A stretch of DNA of 64,000 nt, taken from NCBI GenBank assembly GCA_940337035.1, contig CALNHX010005197.1, positions 1 through 64,000 on the forward strand. Direction: 5' to 3'. The notes beneath the pieces were generated by a model, which saw only the letters and a list, made by a program, of their open reading frames with translations, was not told the DNA's origin and ran no database searches. Position numbers and translations under genes: made by a program. Shown here piece by piece: positions 44,998 through 56,614 of the stretch. This DNA comes from Agriotes lineatus. Its lineage: Eukaryota; Arthropoda; Insecta; Coleoptera; Elateridae. The first letter of the stretch is position 1, and each line of letters begins with the position of its first letter.

Positions 44998-45246
44998 TGT
45001 AGTTATGTTGCACTACTTAAATGAAAACACTTCTGCTTTGCTAATAAACAGTTTATTCTTGTACCATAACTAAATACAAAAACATGTATGATAATTAACC
45101 AAACCACGATCTGAACTGCACGCGCTGCGACCGGTAACTGTCTAGCGTCATTTTTCGTGCGCGTGAGCCAATAGCGCCGCTTCGCCGGAAACAAGGTTTA
45201 ACTGTTGCCAAAACGCGCACAAACTTGAATACGCACTGCCGCTACA
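44998..45246 (-). repeat. Gypsy 5' LTR (249 bp)
   Basis: Bounded by TGTAG and CTACA. Its inner edge is followed at once by the TGGTGACCC primer-site sequence on the minus strand. Confidence 0.92.
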
Positions 45247-46034
45247 CTTTCATGTTTATCGTTTGAAAATATTAAGAGATCGTCAACATATATTTCAATA
45301 AACAACATTATAATTATTTTTTATATAAACACAAGGTTCATTTTCACATCTTTTGTAACCTATTTTACTAAGCACTGTGTGAAGTTTCTTGTTCCAGGAC
45401 GTGGAAGCCTGCTTGAGACCATACAATGCCTTTTTTAAGAGACATACTTTATTTAATTGCTTTTCACCCACCATGCCTTCTGGTTGTTCCATGTAAACTT
45501 CCTCTTCTAGCTCACCGTTCAAAAACGCTGTTGTCACGTCTAGATGTTCTATGTCCAGATCCAATTCCGCAGCTAACGCCAGTAACAGCCTGATTGTGGA
45601 GTGCCTCACTGTTGGGGAAAAGGTTTCTTCGTAATCCATTCCCGGTGGTTGTGTGAATCCATTAGCAACCAGTCTAGCCTTATATCTCTACTTGTAGTTC
45701 CATCAGCTCCTTTCTTGATTTTAAAAACCCATTTGTTTTTTACAAATGTCTTGCTTTCAGGTCTATCCACCAATGTCCAGGCTCCATTCTCTTCTAAAGT
45801 ACTAATTTCCTCTTCCATGGCTGCTTTCTATAATTCCTTGTAATTTCCGGAGAGTGCCTATGCAACTGTTTCTGGTTCATTTTCCATTTTAGTGTCCATA
45901 ATTGCTTGGTAAGTGATATAATCGAAATAATCTTTCATTTTCCTTTTCCTTTCCCTCGTGGGATATCTAGACTGTTCAGCTATTGATTGGTTCTGCACTT
46001 GATCTGAGAACACTTTCAATGATGAATCTAAATT
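45247..46034 (-). pseudogene. Copia pol: reverse transcriptase N-terminal and catalytic part
   Basis: From 46034: SLKVFSDQVQNQS linker, then EEEISTLEENGAWTLVDRPE, KNKWVFKIKKGADG, YEETFSPTVRHSTIRLLLAL, LDVTTAFLNGELEEEVYMEQ and QASTSWNKKL. In a shifted frame it ends IYVDDLLIFSNDKHES, with the catalytic VDD at about 45280, right before the Gypsy insertion. Frameshifts occur near 45640 and 45300, with a stop near 45860. Confidence 0.85.
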
Positions 46035-47142
46035 TGTAATATTCCACCCTTCTTATAATGGTATATTAAATTTAACCGCGGGCTTTGGGATTGCCGCTCC
46101 TCGGACGGACAGCGAGTGGAGCCTTCTGCGTTGATTTGCGAGAATTCTCCGCTCGAAGTCGATCGATGTCGAAAGCCCCAAGAACTTTGTTTGCAGGCAC
46201 TTTCCTTCTGCGGATTTTACGAATTAAAATATATGGCGAGCTTTACCTGGAGAATGTTTGTGTGTTTAATATTTAGTGAGCGATGCCTTCCTGGAAGTCG
46301 GGGATCTCTTTGGACGGACTCAGCATATGGACGGTAGCTCGCAATTTCCAGGTGCGTAAATGGTTTTTCGTCTGTCGCAGGTAGAGCGGAGCGCTTTATC
46401 GGAAGGCCCGGCTGGTGCGATAATGCGCTATCGGCTCCGGGTCGTTGCTTCGACTTTGTTTACGCTTGATACGACTTTTGGACTGGGAGCGCTGCCTTCG
46501 GGATTTGCGGATCGCGCAGTGGTTTTCAGCAAGGTAACACGCTGTGAATCACACAAAATTAATCCTCGCGGAAATCAGACGATTTGTCGACCTTTATGCA
46601 CTGCGAATAAACAAGATTTCGCAGCCATTGGGGACACGGGAATGTTCGGATATGGAGATTGTAAAATATTCCAAGATCCCAACAACGTGTGCTGGATCCT
46701 ATAATATTTCGGATTTGAACGCTACACTACTAACCAGAATTTACCGACATGATAGAGTAGCTTTCAGTACAGGTCATTTATAGCGGATGTAAATTATCTT
46801 AATCTTGCAAACAGTTCGTAACGACAAAATGGCGGTAGGAAATGCAGCCAGATTAGATAACGGATCAGGTCAGGTATCTTCTTATCGAATGAAGATCGGT
46901 CAGAGAGAACGGCAGCTGGGCGGTCTTCGTATATATAGTACTGGGGTCCCTTATCTGCTGCTTCCGGTGGCGATTAGAATAGGAGGGGAGATTCGCTTGC
47001 GCGCCGCCTTATCGTAACTTGCGGCATCGGATGTCGATCGGCTTATCATCGGTTGGATCCGTAACGTTTAAAAAGCGCGCTGAATTCAATTCAAATGCTT
47101 TTTGAGCATCACTAAGATTTAATCTCAGGGCGAAACGTTACA
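46035..47142. mobile_element. Solo LTR (1.1 kb) with AATT target duplication
   Basis: TGTAATATTCCACCCTTCTT opens and GGCGAAACGTTACA closes, giving TGTAA..TTACA ends. AATT lies on both sides (46031-46034 and 47143-47146). It is GC-richer than its surroundings and has several chance open frames. The start resembles 29821. It interrupts Copia pol between integrase and RT. Solo LTRs arise by recombination between two LTRs of one element. Confidence 0.75.
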
Positions 47143-47146
47143 AATT

Positions 47147-47900
47147 TACCTTAGTTCACTCAGATTCAACTTCAGTACTGGCTGGTTCCGCTGCTGCTAC
47201 TTGATGTTGCACTTGAACAGCTCCTTGCTCCGGAATCAATGGTAGTATCTCAAATCCTTTTACCTCCCTTTTATTATCGACGTCTGATCTCGAATCAAAA
47301 TCCTCGATAAATATTACATCTCGCGCTCTTTTAATTCGCTTATGATTCTGTGGATCTATGACACGATAACCTTTCGTATCCTCGCAATAACCGACGAAGA
47401 TGTACTCAGTGTTCATAGCCTTCGCCCAATACCTTCGACTTAATTTCGAGTCCTGGAGCATGCTGCAAGCCTTTTCCATGATTGTTCTGTTAGCCCGCTC
47501 TGCGACACCGTTCTGTTCTGGGTATATGGAACTCTTAACTGATGTCGAATAACACTTACGGTGAGAAAATTTTGCATTTCGTTGTTAACATATTCGCGAC
47601 CGTTATCAGTTCTCAACATTTTTATTTTCATGCCAGTTTCATTTTCTACAAGCATTTTGAATTCTACAAACTTGTCTTTTACTTCATCCTTACCTTTTAT
47701 GAAATATGCAAACGTTTTCCTGGTTTTATCATCAATGAAAGTTAGCATATAACAGGCCCCATTCCATGATGCTTCGTTCATTGGTCCACATAGATCGGAA
47801 TGCACATTTGCACAAGTTCCAGCTTCTCTGTTGTCGTTTTCGCCCCAGTTTTGCTAAACGAATCCCTTGAGTGTTTTCCTTCAATGCAAGGAACATAGAG
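47147..47900 (-). pseudogene. Copia integrase and linker
   Basis: Reads RKLYVPCIEGKHSRDSFSK, LELVQ, then VHSDLCGPMNEASWNGACYM (first Asp), LRTDNGREYVNNEMQNFL (second Asp), then a frameshift and a C-terminal part with EYIFVGYCEDTKGYRVIDP and ARDVIFIEDFDS. It keeps the GKHSR-type pre-integrase tail but not the HHCC finger, because it stops at 47900 at a palindromic repeat. Frameshifts lie near 47800 and 47470. Confidence 0.82.
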
Positions 47901-47917
47901 CTTTCTAAAAGTAACTG

Positions 47918-48000
47918 CAGGTTAGGTTTTACGTCAGTTTGTGTCAAAACTGACGCAAAACCTAACCTGATAACCTCGAATTTGACATAGACTTACAGTG
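47918..48000. repeat. Palindromic repeat copy ('AACCTCGAATTTGACATAGA')
   Basis: CAGGTTAGGTTTTACGTCAG is mirrored by CTGACGCAAAACCTAACCTG, followed by the AACCTCGAATTTGACATAGA tail. Same family as 4590-4749. It marks the left break of the Copia integrase. Confidence 0.8.
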
Positions 48001-48138
48001 CCGCCAACATATTATTTATACGTTGTGTAACCATGACCATTCAAAAACGTTCAATTTATTAAAGTTAGTAGGCCATTGGCCGCCATTTTGTGGCAAATTG
48101 TGCCTATTGTCACCACTGTCTCTATCAAGGTACTATCT
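48001..48138. repeat. P-type element end next to Copia LTR fragment
   Basis: The complement reads TAGTACCTTGATAGAGACAG then TGGTGACAATAGG, similar to the P-type end at 16689 (..TAGACAGTGGCGACAG). It ends at about 48135, directly against the LTR fragment. GCCATTGGCCGCCATTTTGT lies subterminally. No partner end was found. Confidence 0.45.
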
Positions 48139-48252
48139 ACCGCAACCAACACCGGTCTTGACCTACTTAATATGTTAACAGCTGTTGAGTTATTACAACG
48201 TTACAACTGCACACGCTAGGTGACAGCAGGTATCGGAGGATTATGGTAGAAC
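48139..48252 (-). repeat. Copia LTR fragment (114 bp)
   Basis: Matches the 3' LTR from ACCGCAACC to GGTAGAAC with a few substitutions, and reads straight through the site where the P element sits in the other copy. Both ends are truncated. Confidence 0.85.
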
Positions 48253-50510
48253 CATATATTTATACATACATATTGCAATGACTTCACGTTTCTGTACCAT
48301 AAGTATTTAATTCAATTGCCCTGCTCTGCTAGCTGTGAGTATTTATTTCTTATTTAAAAATTAATTTCAAATGATTTCTCTTTTAAAAATAATTATTGCC
48401 ATGAAAACTCAATCATCAGGGTTAGGTTCTTTTATCTAGTTGTCTTATATTTGACTTGTCATATTTAGAATAAATTTCAATTGTCAAATGACCTTAAATG
48501 TCACTTATCTTGAATGAATTCAAAATAATTCTTCTACTTGTAATCAGATACGACCAACGTACACTGTTTTCAATATTATTATGATGTATGACTTTCTCTA
48601 TCTTTTATAGTAAGTAATAACTCTTTTAATTATTGCAAGTAATAAATATTGTTCATCTACTTCATTTTTATTCTAGACTAAACTACTAACCAACCTTATT
48701 GACTCTACTAACTGCACATCCAGCACCACAGATCCCCTTGTACAACTAGTCACCACACGAACACGTCCAACTGCAATTAACTGTCAAACCAATTTACAGC
48801 CATTAAATCCTCCAGAAAATATCCAAATATTTGAAGAATCCAACCTCCTTTTACCAAGACTGCACCTATCAACTTTTATATTACTCCTTCACAACCCTCT
48901 TCTGCCAGTAAACTATCCTTGATGTACTCCAACTAATATTACTTCTTTTCAGGTTTAATTGTCACGATGATCTGTCCTCTGCATGAAAATGAAATATCCA
49001 AATACCACCAATCACTCAGAATGATTCCCAGGAAGATACATCAGTCCTTCATCACGGCTCCTACACTTGCAGTAATCCACACCAGTCAAATCCTTTTCAC
49101 TCCTTCCCATAAACTGTATCAGTTCCAATAATGCAGCTCAATCCAAATCTATTCAAATACTGTAGTTTTCTGGTTATTTCTATCTAATTAACTGTATTGC
49201 ACAATCTCTTCACCGATTATGTACTTGTATCACTTCAAAATTACTTTCTCATATTTTTATACCACGTAGATTTGTTAAAAGCCCTGTTATTTGTATACCA
49301 CCAAAATATTTATACAAATAAGGCATAATTTCAAATTTTTTATTATATCAAAAAGGAGTTTTCAAAATTCTGTATACATTTTATGAGTTTGTTATTCTTA
49401 ATCTCAAAACAACTCTCCTAACTACCGTATTTTCATTATTGATGCTTACTATATTAAAATATACATTTGATACCTACATACTTTGTTATCTTTTAATATT
49501 TTAATTTGGTCTGTCGTATCTGATATCAGTAGTAAATAACTTCTATCTTTTAACATCTTACTTTATAAATTAAACTATATGAAATTTATTCTTTCCATTC
49601 TCATTTCTTAAAATATAATCTCTATTTAAAATTTAATTCAAATAACCTTTTATATTCTAAACTTTTGCAAAGACTGACTACAATGCTTTACCAAATTCTT
49701 TTATCGTATTAATTATCAAACTATATCCACTCTTATGATATCATAACAATATATAATTTTTAACAACTTAAAGCTGACCCTCAAAAAGTAATTCCCTTGT
49801 GCTGTTTTGCTAGAGAGCTTGTACATTATTATGGTCACAAATGCATATTCACTTGACACGCTCAGATATGCTCATATTGGAAGTACATTTTCTCGTGTTA
49901 CTTAACTAAATCACCAAAGTTACCTTTTGTGTATAGTATAGATTTTTAATAATAATTTGTACTTAAAAACTCTTATTTGCTGCATTAAAAAGAGATTACA
50001 AAATATGGACCACAAATGTTACAACTGGCGCTCTGAAGTTAGAAAAAGGAAAATTATTTTTTTCTTATAAGGGTTTAAAGACTCATACCAAATTTCATTA
50101 CAATGGATCAATATTATTCAAATGGTCATAAAAGAATATAATTTCAAAGTTGATTATTATTATTATTATTTATATTTGGTTTAGGATTTATATTAATATT
50201 TAATTTTTATTTTTTTGTTCTTTAATAATGGTTAAATTGAAGACTCCTTCATAGGAACGTAGTTCTGCTAGGGTAGGTTTATAGATGTTTATAAAAAGCT
50301 TTTGTTTGTTCATTTTCACTGCTAATGTTTCCCGGACGGAATAGTGAATGATTCTACGTAAAACATTTTTCAGGAATTTATAAGTTTTCCACCACTTCTC
50401 AATTTATTAAAGTTTAGTATCATATACCGGGTGGTTGGTCATACCTCTGAACATAGGGAATTTACATGGCTTATCACGGTTATGCATATTCCTGCTCCTG
50501 CTTATAGACA
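48253..50510. other. AT-rich stretch without recognised gene
   Basis: No frame of useful length and no terminal repeat was recognised. A (ATT)n-like run lies near 50155-50170. It could be old unique sequence or decayed transposon. Confidence 0.6.
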
Positions 50511-50756
50511 AAAATGATAGTGGTACCAAATTAAAGAGAATAATTTTCCGCATTGTTCAGTATTAAAAACATATTGAATAATGTATTTGTGCATAAAAAA
50601 ATATTTTAAAATTTAGATATTCCCAAATATAAGTAAGGGAAATATCTAAACTTAAAAAATAATATTTTTATGCTCAGCGAAAATTATCCAGTAAGTTTTT
50701 AATACTAAACGAAGCGGGAAATTATTCTCTTTAATTTAGTACCACTACAATTTTTG
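50511..50756. repeat. 246-bp hairpin
   Basis: AGTGGTACCAAATTAAAGAG and CTCTTTAATTTAGTACCACT form the base, and the centre is AGATATTCCC..GGGAAATATCT near 50637. The surrounding 50427-50780 may be the full element (TACCGGGTGGTTGG at the left). Confidence 0.75.
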
Positions 50757-50919
50757 TGTGAACCAAATACCCATCTATTACTATACCTATAAATAAACAA
50801 GATGGGACGGTGCAAGCCCCTTATCGATACTTTGGCACACTGCATGGAGCGGTTTTTGACAGGCGTAATCATTGAACGGTGCTTTCAGTGGGGTATAGTC
50901 GTTATCACATTATATTATA

Positions 50920-51429
50920 CACGGTACTGATTTATGCCGTATTTAATGGGTGGTACGTTGTTAAGGAATACTCCCTGAGCATGAGAAAAATAAGGAAAAA
51001 ATCTTTTTGTGTTATATTTTTGAAGATATTTTTAATTTTGAATTATAAAATTTCTTGAGTTTCCGTTCATTAATTGACAAAATTATTATTTACATACAAT
51101 ACTACCGGGTGTCTTAAAATGAATTACATCTAGTATGCTTTGAATTTCCCATAATGCAGTCTAAAATTTTACTTGAAATTGGCAAGACTGTAAGTCTATG
51201 TCAAATTCAAGATTAGCAGGTTAGGTTTTGCGTCAATCTGTGTCAAAACTGACGCGGTATTATCTTTAAGTGGGTAATGTTTTTCTATCCTAATACTGAA
51301 TATTAAAGAACTTTGGGCTCCCATATTTTCAGAAATATAACACATATAATTTTTTCTTATTTTTTTCATACTCAGGGAGTATCCCTTAACAACGTACCAC
51401 CGAGTTAATACGTTATTTTCAGCACCCTG
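50920..51429. mobile_element. TA-flanked MITE (510 bp) with nested repeat
   Basis: Ends CACGGTACTGATTTATGCCG and the complement of CAGGGTGCTGAAAATAACG, with TA outside. The mirrored GGTGGTACGTTGTTAAGG and TACTCCCTGAG blocks extend the arms to about 110 bp. The palindromic family member at 51165-51255 is inserted within. Confidence 0.75.
51165..51255. repeat. Palindromic repeat family copy (half)
   Basis: Carries TTGGCAAGACTGTAAGTCTA, GGTTAGGTTTTGCGTCA and CAAAACTGACGC. It lacks the mirrored half seen at 4590-4749. Confidence 0.75.
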
Positions 51430-51683
51430 TATATATGATCGCTCCATATGTGCGACGACTTGAACTGAACGCCGGAACTAATAATTGGAAAGCCAGATCA
51501 AGGTAATCGGTCTAAAATAGAGTCGATTCGGCAAATCAATACCGTTAGCGGAGAGTTTGAATGGGAAAGAGCACCGATAGTGAACTCACGACTTCAAGCT
51601 CAACAGTGCACTAGTATTATCACTACACCAATCTGACATCCCTGAACGTCTATTATTTTTAACGCGAATATAAATCCATAAAT

Positions 51684-51853
51684 AACATGTGAGCAAACGA
51701 AAGTCTATGTCAAATTCGAGGTTAGCAGGTTAGGTTTTGCGTCAGTTTTGACACAGACTGTGAACATCGAATTTGTCATAGACTTACAGTGCCACCAACA
51801 TAAACAAATATTTCAAAGCCAAGCTTGATTTCATTTTCGTTTGCTCACATGTT
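51684..51853. mobile_element. Small inverted-repeat element (170 bp)
   Basis: AACATGTGAGCAAACGAAA at the left and its complement at the right. The interior, 51697-51790, is a copy of the palindromic 'GTCTATGTCAAATTCGAGG' family. A second, wider inverted pair (ACCGTATGAT at 51858 and ATCATACGGT at 52254) follows and may mark another MITE. Confidence 0.7.
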
Positions 51854-52263
51854 ACATACCGTATGATAGAAAAATTGTATCTTCTCGAGGACTGTGATAT
51901 TTAAAAAAAATTGTTTAGGTTGGCAGTGATGAGTAAAGATACTTAATAATGTAACCTACACAATTTTTACATAATCACTGAACTTTCAAAAAATCTTTAA
52001 CACAGAATACAAAATGTTGCTGTGTACCGAAAATGGAGGAAATCACTTTGAACAGCTGTAGTTGTTCTTGTTATTAATTTTTTTTATTTATTCAACAAAA
52101 ATATTTGTATTTGTTAAAATTACGTTATTAATATAACCTTAAACCTTAAACTGACAGATGTAAAGTGTCAATGTCACGTTTACTGTCCACGACTGTCAAC
52201 ATAAATTAAAAACAAAAACAGTTCAACAGCTCTTTAGAGGTTAACCGTTTTCGATCATACGGT

Positions 52264-54197
52264 ACAAAGAAAAAGAAACTAACGTCGCCCAAAAATTTAC
52301 AGCTTTTTACATTAATATTCCACACAAAATGGCGCAGAAATTATCCTGGTGGGTTGTCGTTGTCGAGTTAGTATGTAGCTATTCGAAATGACATACTCGT
52401 CCATTAATTTGTCGAATTTCCTTTAACTCCAAAACAGTTACTGTCTTCACAAAAGTTATGTAGTTTCATGACACCTTTCATATAATTTTGGGTTGGTCGC
52501 AATTGAGTGAGCGGGTTACCACAGAATTATAAATTTTGACAAATGGTCTGGGTCGAAAGCAATACTTCGGCAGGTTGCACTGAACTAAACGGATTTTAAA
52601 ATGTCAGAACTCTGGAAAGTACCTGTACGGAGTATTATTTGTTTCGAACATCAGCAACCACATCATGAACGGAACCCACCTGAAACAAAATAGATATTGT
52701 TACAAATAAAGATAAAACAAAAATAAATCAAGTTAAAATGATTGCATAATCCGCACGGATTCATGGCATTCCAGGCTGAAAAAATGCTGAAACAACTTCC
52801 AATATTCAATTGAATTATACTGTTCTATTACAATTTTATGTTATAGTCATAATCATAAATGTTCCTGTCACAATATATATTATTTTCGGCACCGGTAAAG
52901 ACATTTTGTAAAGCTGATTCTAATACACGTAATTCTGATTTATTGTATTAGACGATTAAATATTCAATTGTGGAAATATATGCAAATATAATTATTATAT
53001 GTGTATTTGTAATATGTATTAGTTATAATTTAATTGCAAATCGTAGAATATGTCAATACATAGCAGGATGTGGAATAAAAGGCACTGCTTAAAACAGAAA
53101 AATAAATTCTGTTAGAATTATATTGGCGAAACTTGAGTTAACACATCTGTACACAAAAGATGGGCTACAAAATTGGATCAGATAAATTGAATCACGTAAA
53201 GACCGAAAGTAAACAAAAAACTTATGAAACGGAATCAAACGCGTTCTGAAATTGGAAATTCTTTGAAGCCTCGAACCGCTGCAGACACCAGATACATCTA
53301 CAAAAGAAAATTTTATAAAGGAAACAATTTATTTCATTTCCCGAGCTTTTTGCTATTGCAAAATTTGGTGGCTTCACACACCATTCCTCTCCTTTTCCAG
53401 AGTACAAACAAATTAAATTCGCAAGATAAACATGCGAAACGGAGCAAAGTAAATACAGGAGAAAGGTCGAAGGTTCGATAAATTCATTTTAACGTCTACA
53501 CAATTTTTATGGCGTACTATCCGCACATATACAAACTTTAAATCATGAATGCTAGGAAGAAACCGAAGCATCAATAAATGGAAATACTTGCTGCACAAGG
53601 ACGTAAAAATGTATTTTGTTTATATTTAAATATATCTCCTGTATAAGTTGTAAATAATATAGTGTTATCTATTGATTATTTTTCTTCTTTCGGAAATAAT
53701 CTTGTTTATATATAATTCATTTATTGGAGAAAGACAATTTTCCGTTCTATATCCAGCAACAAGGACTATTGGGATTCCAAATTGACAGTGAGTGACGGTC
53801 CGCCTGTAAATATATAAATTAGAATGTCCTGAAAATAAAAGGCAACGCGATACTAAATTTCAGAAATTATTTGTCTTGTATATTTAACTAAAATATATAT
53901 ATATGTCATTCTCTAAGGAGTTATGAACATTCTTTTCTCTGGTGTTTTCACAGAAACGTACATCAAATTTAAGAATAGTAGAGATTAAGAAAATGCAATT
54001 TTTTAAAATTGTGTTCCAATGTTATTACACCATTAACAGTATTCACGCATAACGGAATATCGAATACTCTTGTTTAGGTTTCTGCTCAAGAGTTTATGCT
54101 ATTCTTCATATTGAAAATATTAGCATTTAAAACTGTAATGTTACTACAACAAATTACCTTCTCATTAGTGGTATTGTTTCAACCCAACACCACCTAA
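52264..54197. other. AT-rich stretch without recognised gene
   Basis: Short open frames only (for example 53224-53481, no known motif). No clear repeat ends. Confidence 0.6.
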
Positions 54198-54214
54198 TAC
54201 AAACAGGGTTCGGT

Positions 54215-54386
54215 GACACTTAATCACGCGACACATAATCATAGGACATTTAAGCACGGACAGTTAAACACGCCGACATTTAAACACGCCGACAGTTAAT
54301 CACACCGACATTTAAACACATAGACATTTAAACACGCCGACAGTTAATCACACCGACATTTAAACACATGGACAAATAAACACATT
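54215..54386. repeat. 16-bp tandem array, left arm
   Basis: Units such as GACATTTAAACACGCC and GACAGTTAATCACACC alternate, each 16 bp. The first two near the tip are 14-16 bp and more divergent. The array is mirrored at 56453-56614. Confidence 0.9.
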
Positions 54387-54642
54387 GAGTTTGAAGTGAA
54401 TTCGGAATAGTAATATCGTGTTAAGTAATGCACAGAAACATAACTTAATGTTACCCAAGACTGCAGTAAAACTAAAATATAAAAAAAAATATGGAGCTTT
54501 ATTGATTATTATACATAATATTATTTATACATGCATACATATATATTAAAATACATGGGCAAGGGTTCGCAAATATTCGATTTTATTAAATTTCGCCCAC
54601 AAGGGGATGAAACGGGTATTCCGCTATAATCTAATTTATATA

Positions 54643-55903
54643 CAGGGTGACACAGCAGACATGTAACAGCCCATAACATTTTTATTTATTAGAATTAAAT
54701 TCTGAAATTTGGGTGATGCATTGATCATAAGAGCAACCTTTTGATGACTGAATAAAACTAATTTTTCCACTTCTGGTTTAACCGGAAGTAACCCTGAATT
54801 TTAAATTTTAAATGGCACCCTGTATATATTTTTAACCTATCTGAAGCGCTACAAAATTCTCTTTTCAACCGTGTGTCACAACTTGTTGATTTCAAAATGG
54901 CTGCCAAAATGAAATTTTCTCCCAAACTCTTAGTTGGCCATGACATGACACTTGCAAACTATCAGCATGTAAAGGACGTTGAGATGTAAAAATTAAGGTG
55001 TAAAAATATTTGTGATTTTGATACTTTTTATCTAATTAATAAGAGTTACGAATAAAGGATCGTTTTTCAAATTTTAGAAATGTATTTGTTTAACGCTTAA
55101 TTTCTCAAAATCCAAAATAGGAAACTCCAATTTTTATTTAATGTAACTGAAGAACAAATATTTTCTGTTTCATATAATTTATCAGAAAGTAGGCAAGTCC
55201 GAAAAACATATCATAATAGACCACTGCCAAAAAATGACATTCAGAGAACAATGATTGTTACATGTATTTATACCTATTATACTAAGTATTTATGGATCAT
55301 TGTAGATATGTGTAATTTCGCGTTTTTAGTCAAAAAGTCAGTTGTTCATACAAACTTTAATAAATTGTATGAAAATGTACATGTTTATTTTACATTTCTA
55401 TAAAATAAAAATTCTAGTTTTCTATTCTGGATTTTGAGATATTAAACGTAAAATAAATGCATTGCTAAAGTTTGAAAAATGGTCTTTTATTCCCAACTCT
55501 TATTAACTAGATAAAAAGTATCAAAATCACAACTATTTTTACACCTTAATTTTTACATCTCAACGTCCTTTACATGCTGATAATTTGCAAGTGTCATGTC
55601 ATGGCCAACTAAGAGTTTGGGAGAAAAATTGATTTTGGCAGCCATTTTGAAATCAAATGTCAAGTTGTGACACACGGTTGAAAAGAGAATTTTGTAGCGC
55701 TTCAGGTAGGCTAAAAATATATACAGGGTGCCATTTAAAATTTAAAATTCAGGGTTACTTCCGGTTAAACCGGAAGTGGAAAAATTAGTTTTATTCAGTC
55801 ATCAAAAGATTGCACTTATGATCAATACATCACCCCAATTTCAGAATTTAATTCTAATAAATAAAAATGTTATGGGCTGTTACATGTCCGCTGTGTCACC
55901 CTG
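54643..55903. mobile_element. TA-flanked palindromic element (1261 bp)
   Basis: Ends CAGGGTGACACAGC and GCTGTGTCACCCTG, with TA outside. The two halves mirror each other from end to end (for example TACTTCCGGTTAAACCGGAA and AGCGCTACAAAATTCTCTTT with partners), with its centre near 55275. The inner CAGGGTGCCAT copies at about 54825 and 55722 look like the ends of a further, older unit. It has no coding content. It is inserted inside the foldback element. Confidence 0.85.
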
Positions 55904-56452
55904 TATATATATAAAGGAAAGTCACAACCCTGACTAATCAACGCAGAGCCGAAACCACTGGTACTAGAAACTTCAAATTTGGGTGGAAGGTTCGATTTGT
56001 TGCGTAAGGTAGTGCTAAGAAGGGATTTTTTGAAATTCGACCCCTAAGGGGGTGAAAAGGGGTAAAATGTGTGTCATGAATTCCTCTATATCTCTTACAC
56101 TCTCGGTGGACTACAAAAAGAAATTTCATTGCAACACACATATTATTTACAGCATATAAGTGGTCAACGCATTCCGGAGAAGAAAAAGTACAGAGACCTT
56201 AACACCAGAGTCGAACGAATAGTTCCAAGCTACGATCCGGATAATAAAATCGAATATTTGCGAACCCTTGCCCATGTATTTTAATATATATGTATGCATG
56301 TATAAATAATATTATGTATAATAATCAATAAAGCTCCATATTTTTTTCATATTTTAGTTTTACTGCAGTCTTGGGTAACATTAAGTTATGTTTCTGTACA
56401 TTACTTAACACGCTATTACTATTCCGAATTCACTTCAAACGCAATGTGTTTA

Positions 56453-56614
56453 TTTGTCCATGTGTTTAAATGTCGGTGTGATTAACTGTCGGCGTGTTTA
56501 AATGTCTATGTGTTTAAATGTCGGTGTGATTAACTGTCGGCGTGTTTAACTGTCGGCGTGTTTAACTGTCCGTGCTTAAATGTCCTATGATTATTGGTCG
56601 CGTGATTAAGTGTC
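56453..56614. repeat. 16-bp tandem array, right arm
   Basis: Reverse complement of the left array (GGCGTGTTTAAATGTC and GGTGTGATTAACTGTC units). Unit order largely mirrors the left arm, with local differences in the last units. Confidence 0.9.

Larger units (their letters stand above)
41495..45246 (-). mobile_element. Gypsy (Ty3) retrotransposon, CsRn1-like, 3.75 kb, integrase core deleted
   Basis: Two 249-bp LTRs (41495-41743 and 44998-45246) start and end TGTAG..CTACA, with CTTT as 4-bp target duplication on both sides. After the 5' LTR the minus strand reads TGGTGACCC, the start of a tRNA-Trp-type primer site. The purine-rich GGAATGGGG lies just before the 3' LTR. Gag has the C-x-x-H type finger of CsRn1 relatives. 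Both LTRs are still close to identical, so the insertion into Copia is fairly recent. Confidence 0.92.
37056..48252 (-). mobile_element. Copia (Ty1) retrotransposon, composite with three nested insertions
   Basis: On the minus strand, the 5' end is at the right. Pol pieces appear in the order integrase (47900-47156), reverse transcriptase (46030-45247 continuing at 41494) and RNase H (41379-40704), then the polypurine tract GGGAGAG (complement at 40617-40623) and the 3' LTR (TGTTGTCATG from 40616 downward). It is interrupted by a P element (37227-40579), a Gypsy element (41495-45246) and a solo LTR (46035-47142). Gag and the 5' half of pol are missing, and only a 114-bp LTR fragment remains at the right (48139-48252). 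Confidence 0.85.

Noticed and set aside
41495..45246. Gypsy element as an endogenous errantivirus with an envelope gene
   Set aside because: Pol ends directly at the 3' LTR, leaving no room for an envelope gene.
46085..47017. Several overlapping open frames of 60-114 codons
   Set aside because: They lie wholly within the solo LTR, are GC-rich chance frames and carry no known motif.
53224..53481. 85-codon plus-strand frame overlapping a minus-strand one
   Set aside because: No motif, no splice or promoter support, and isolated.
54215..54386. Regular 16-bp repeats resembling a CRISPR array
   Set aside because: The units are contiguous without unique spacers, are mirrored in the opposite arm, and the DNA is eukaryotic.
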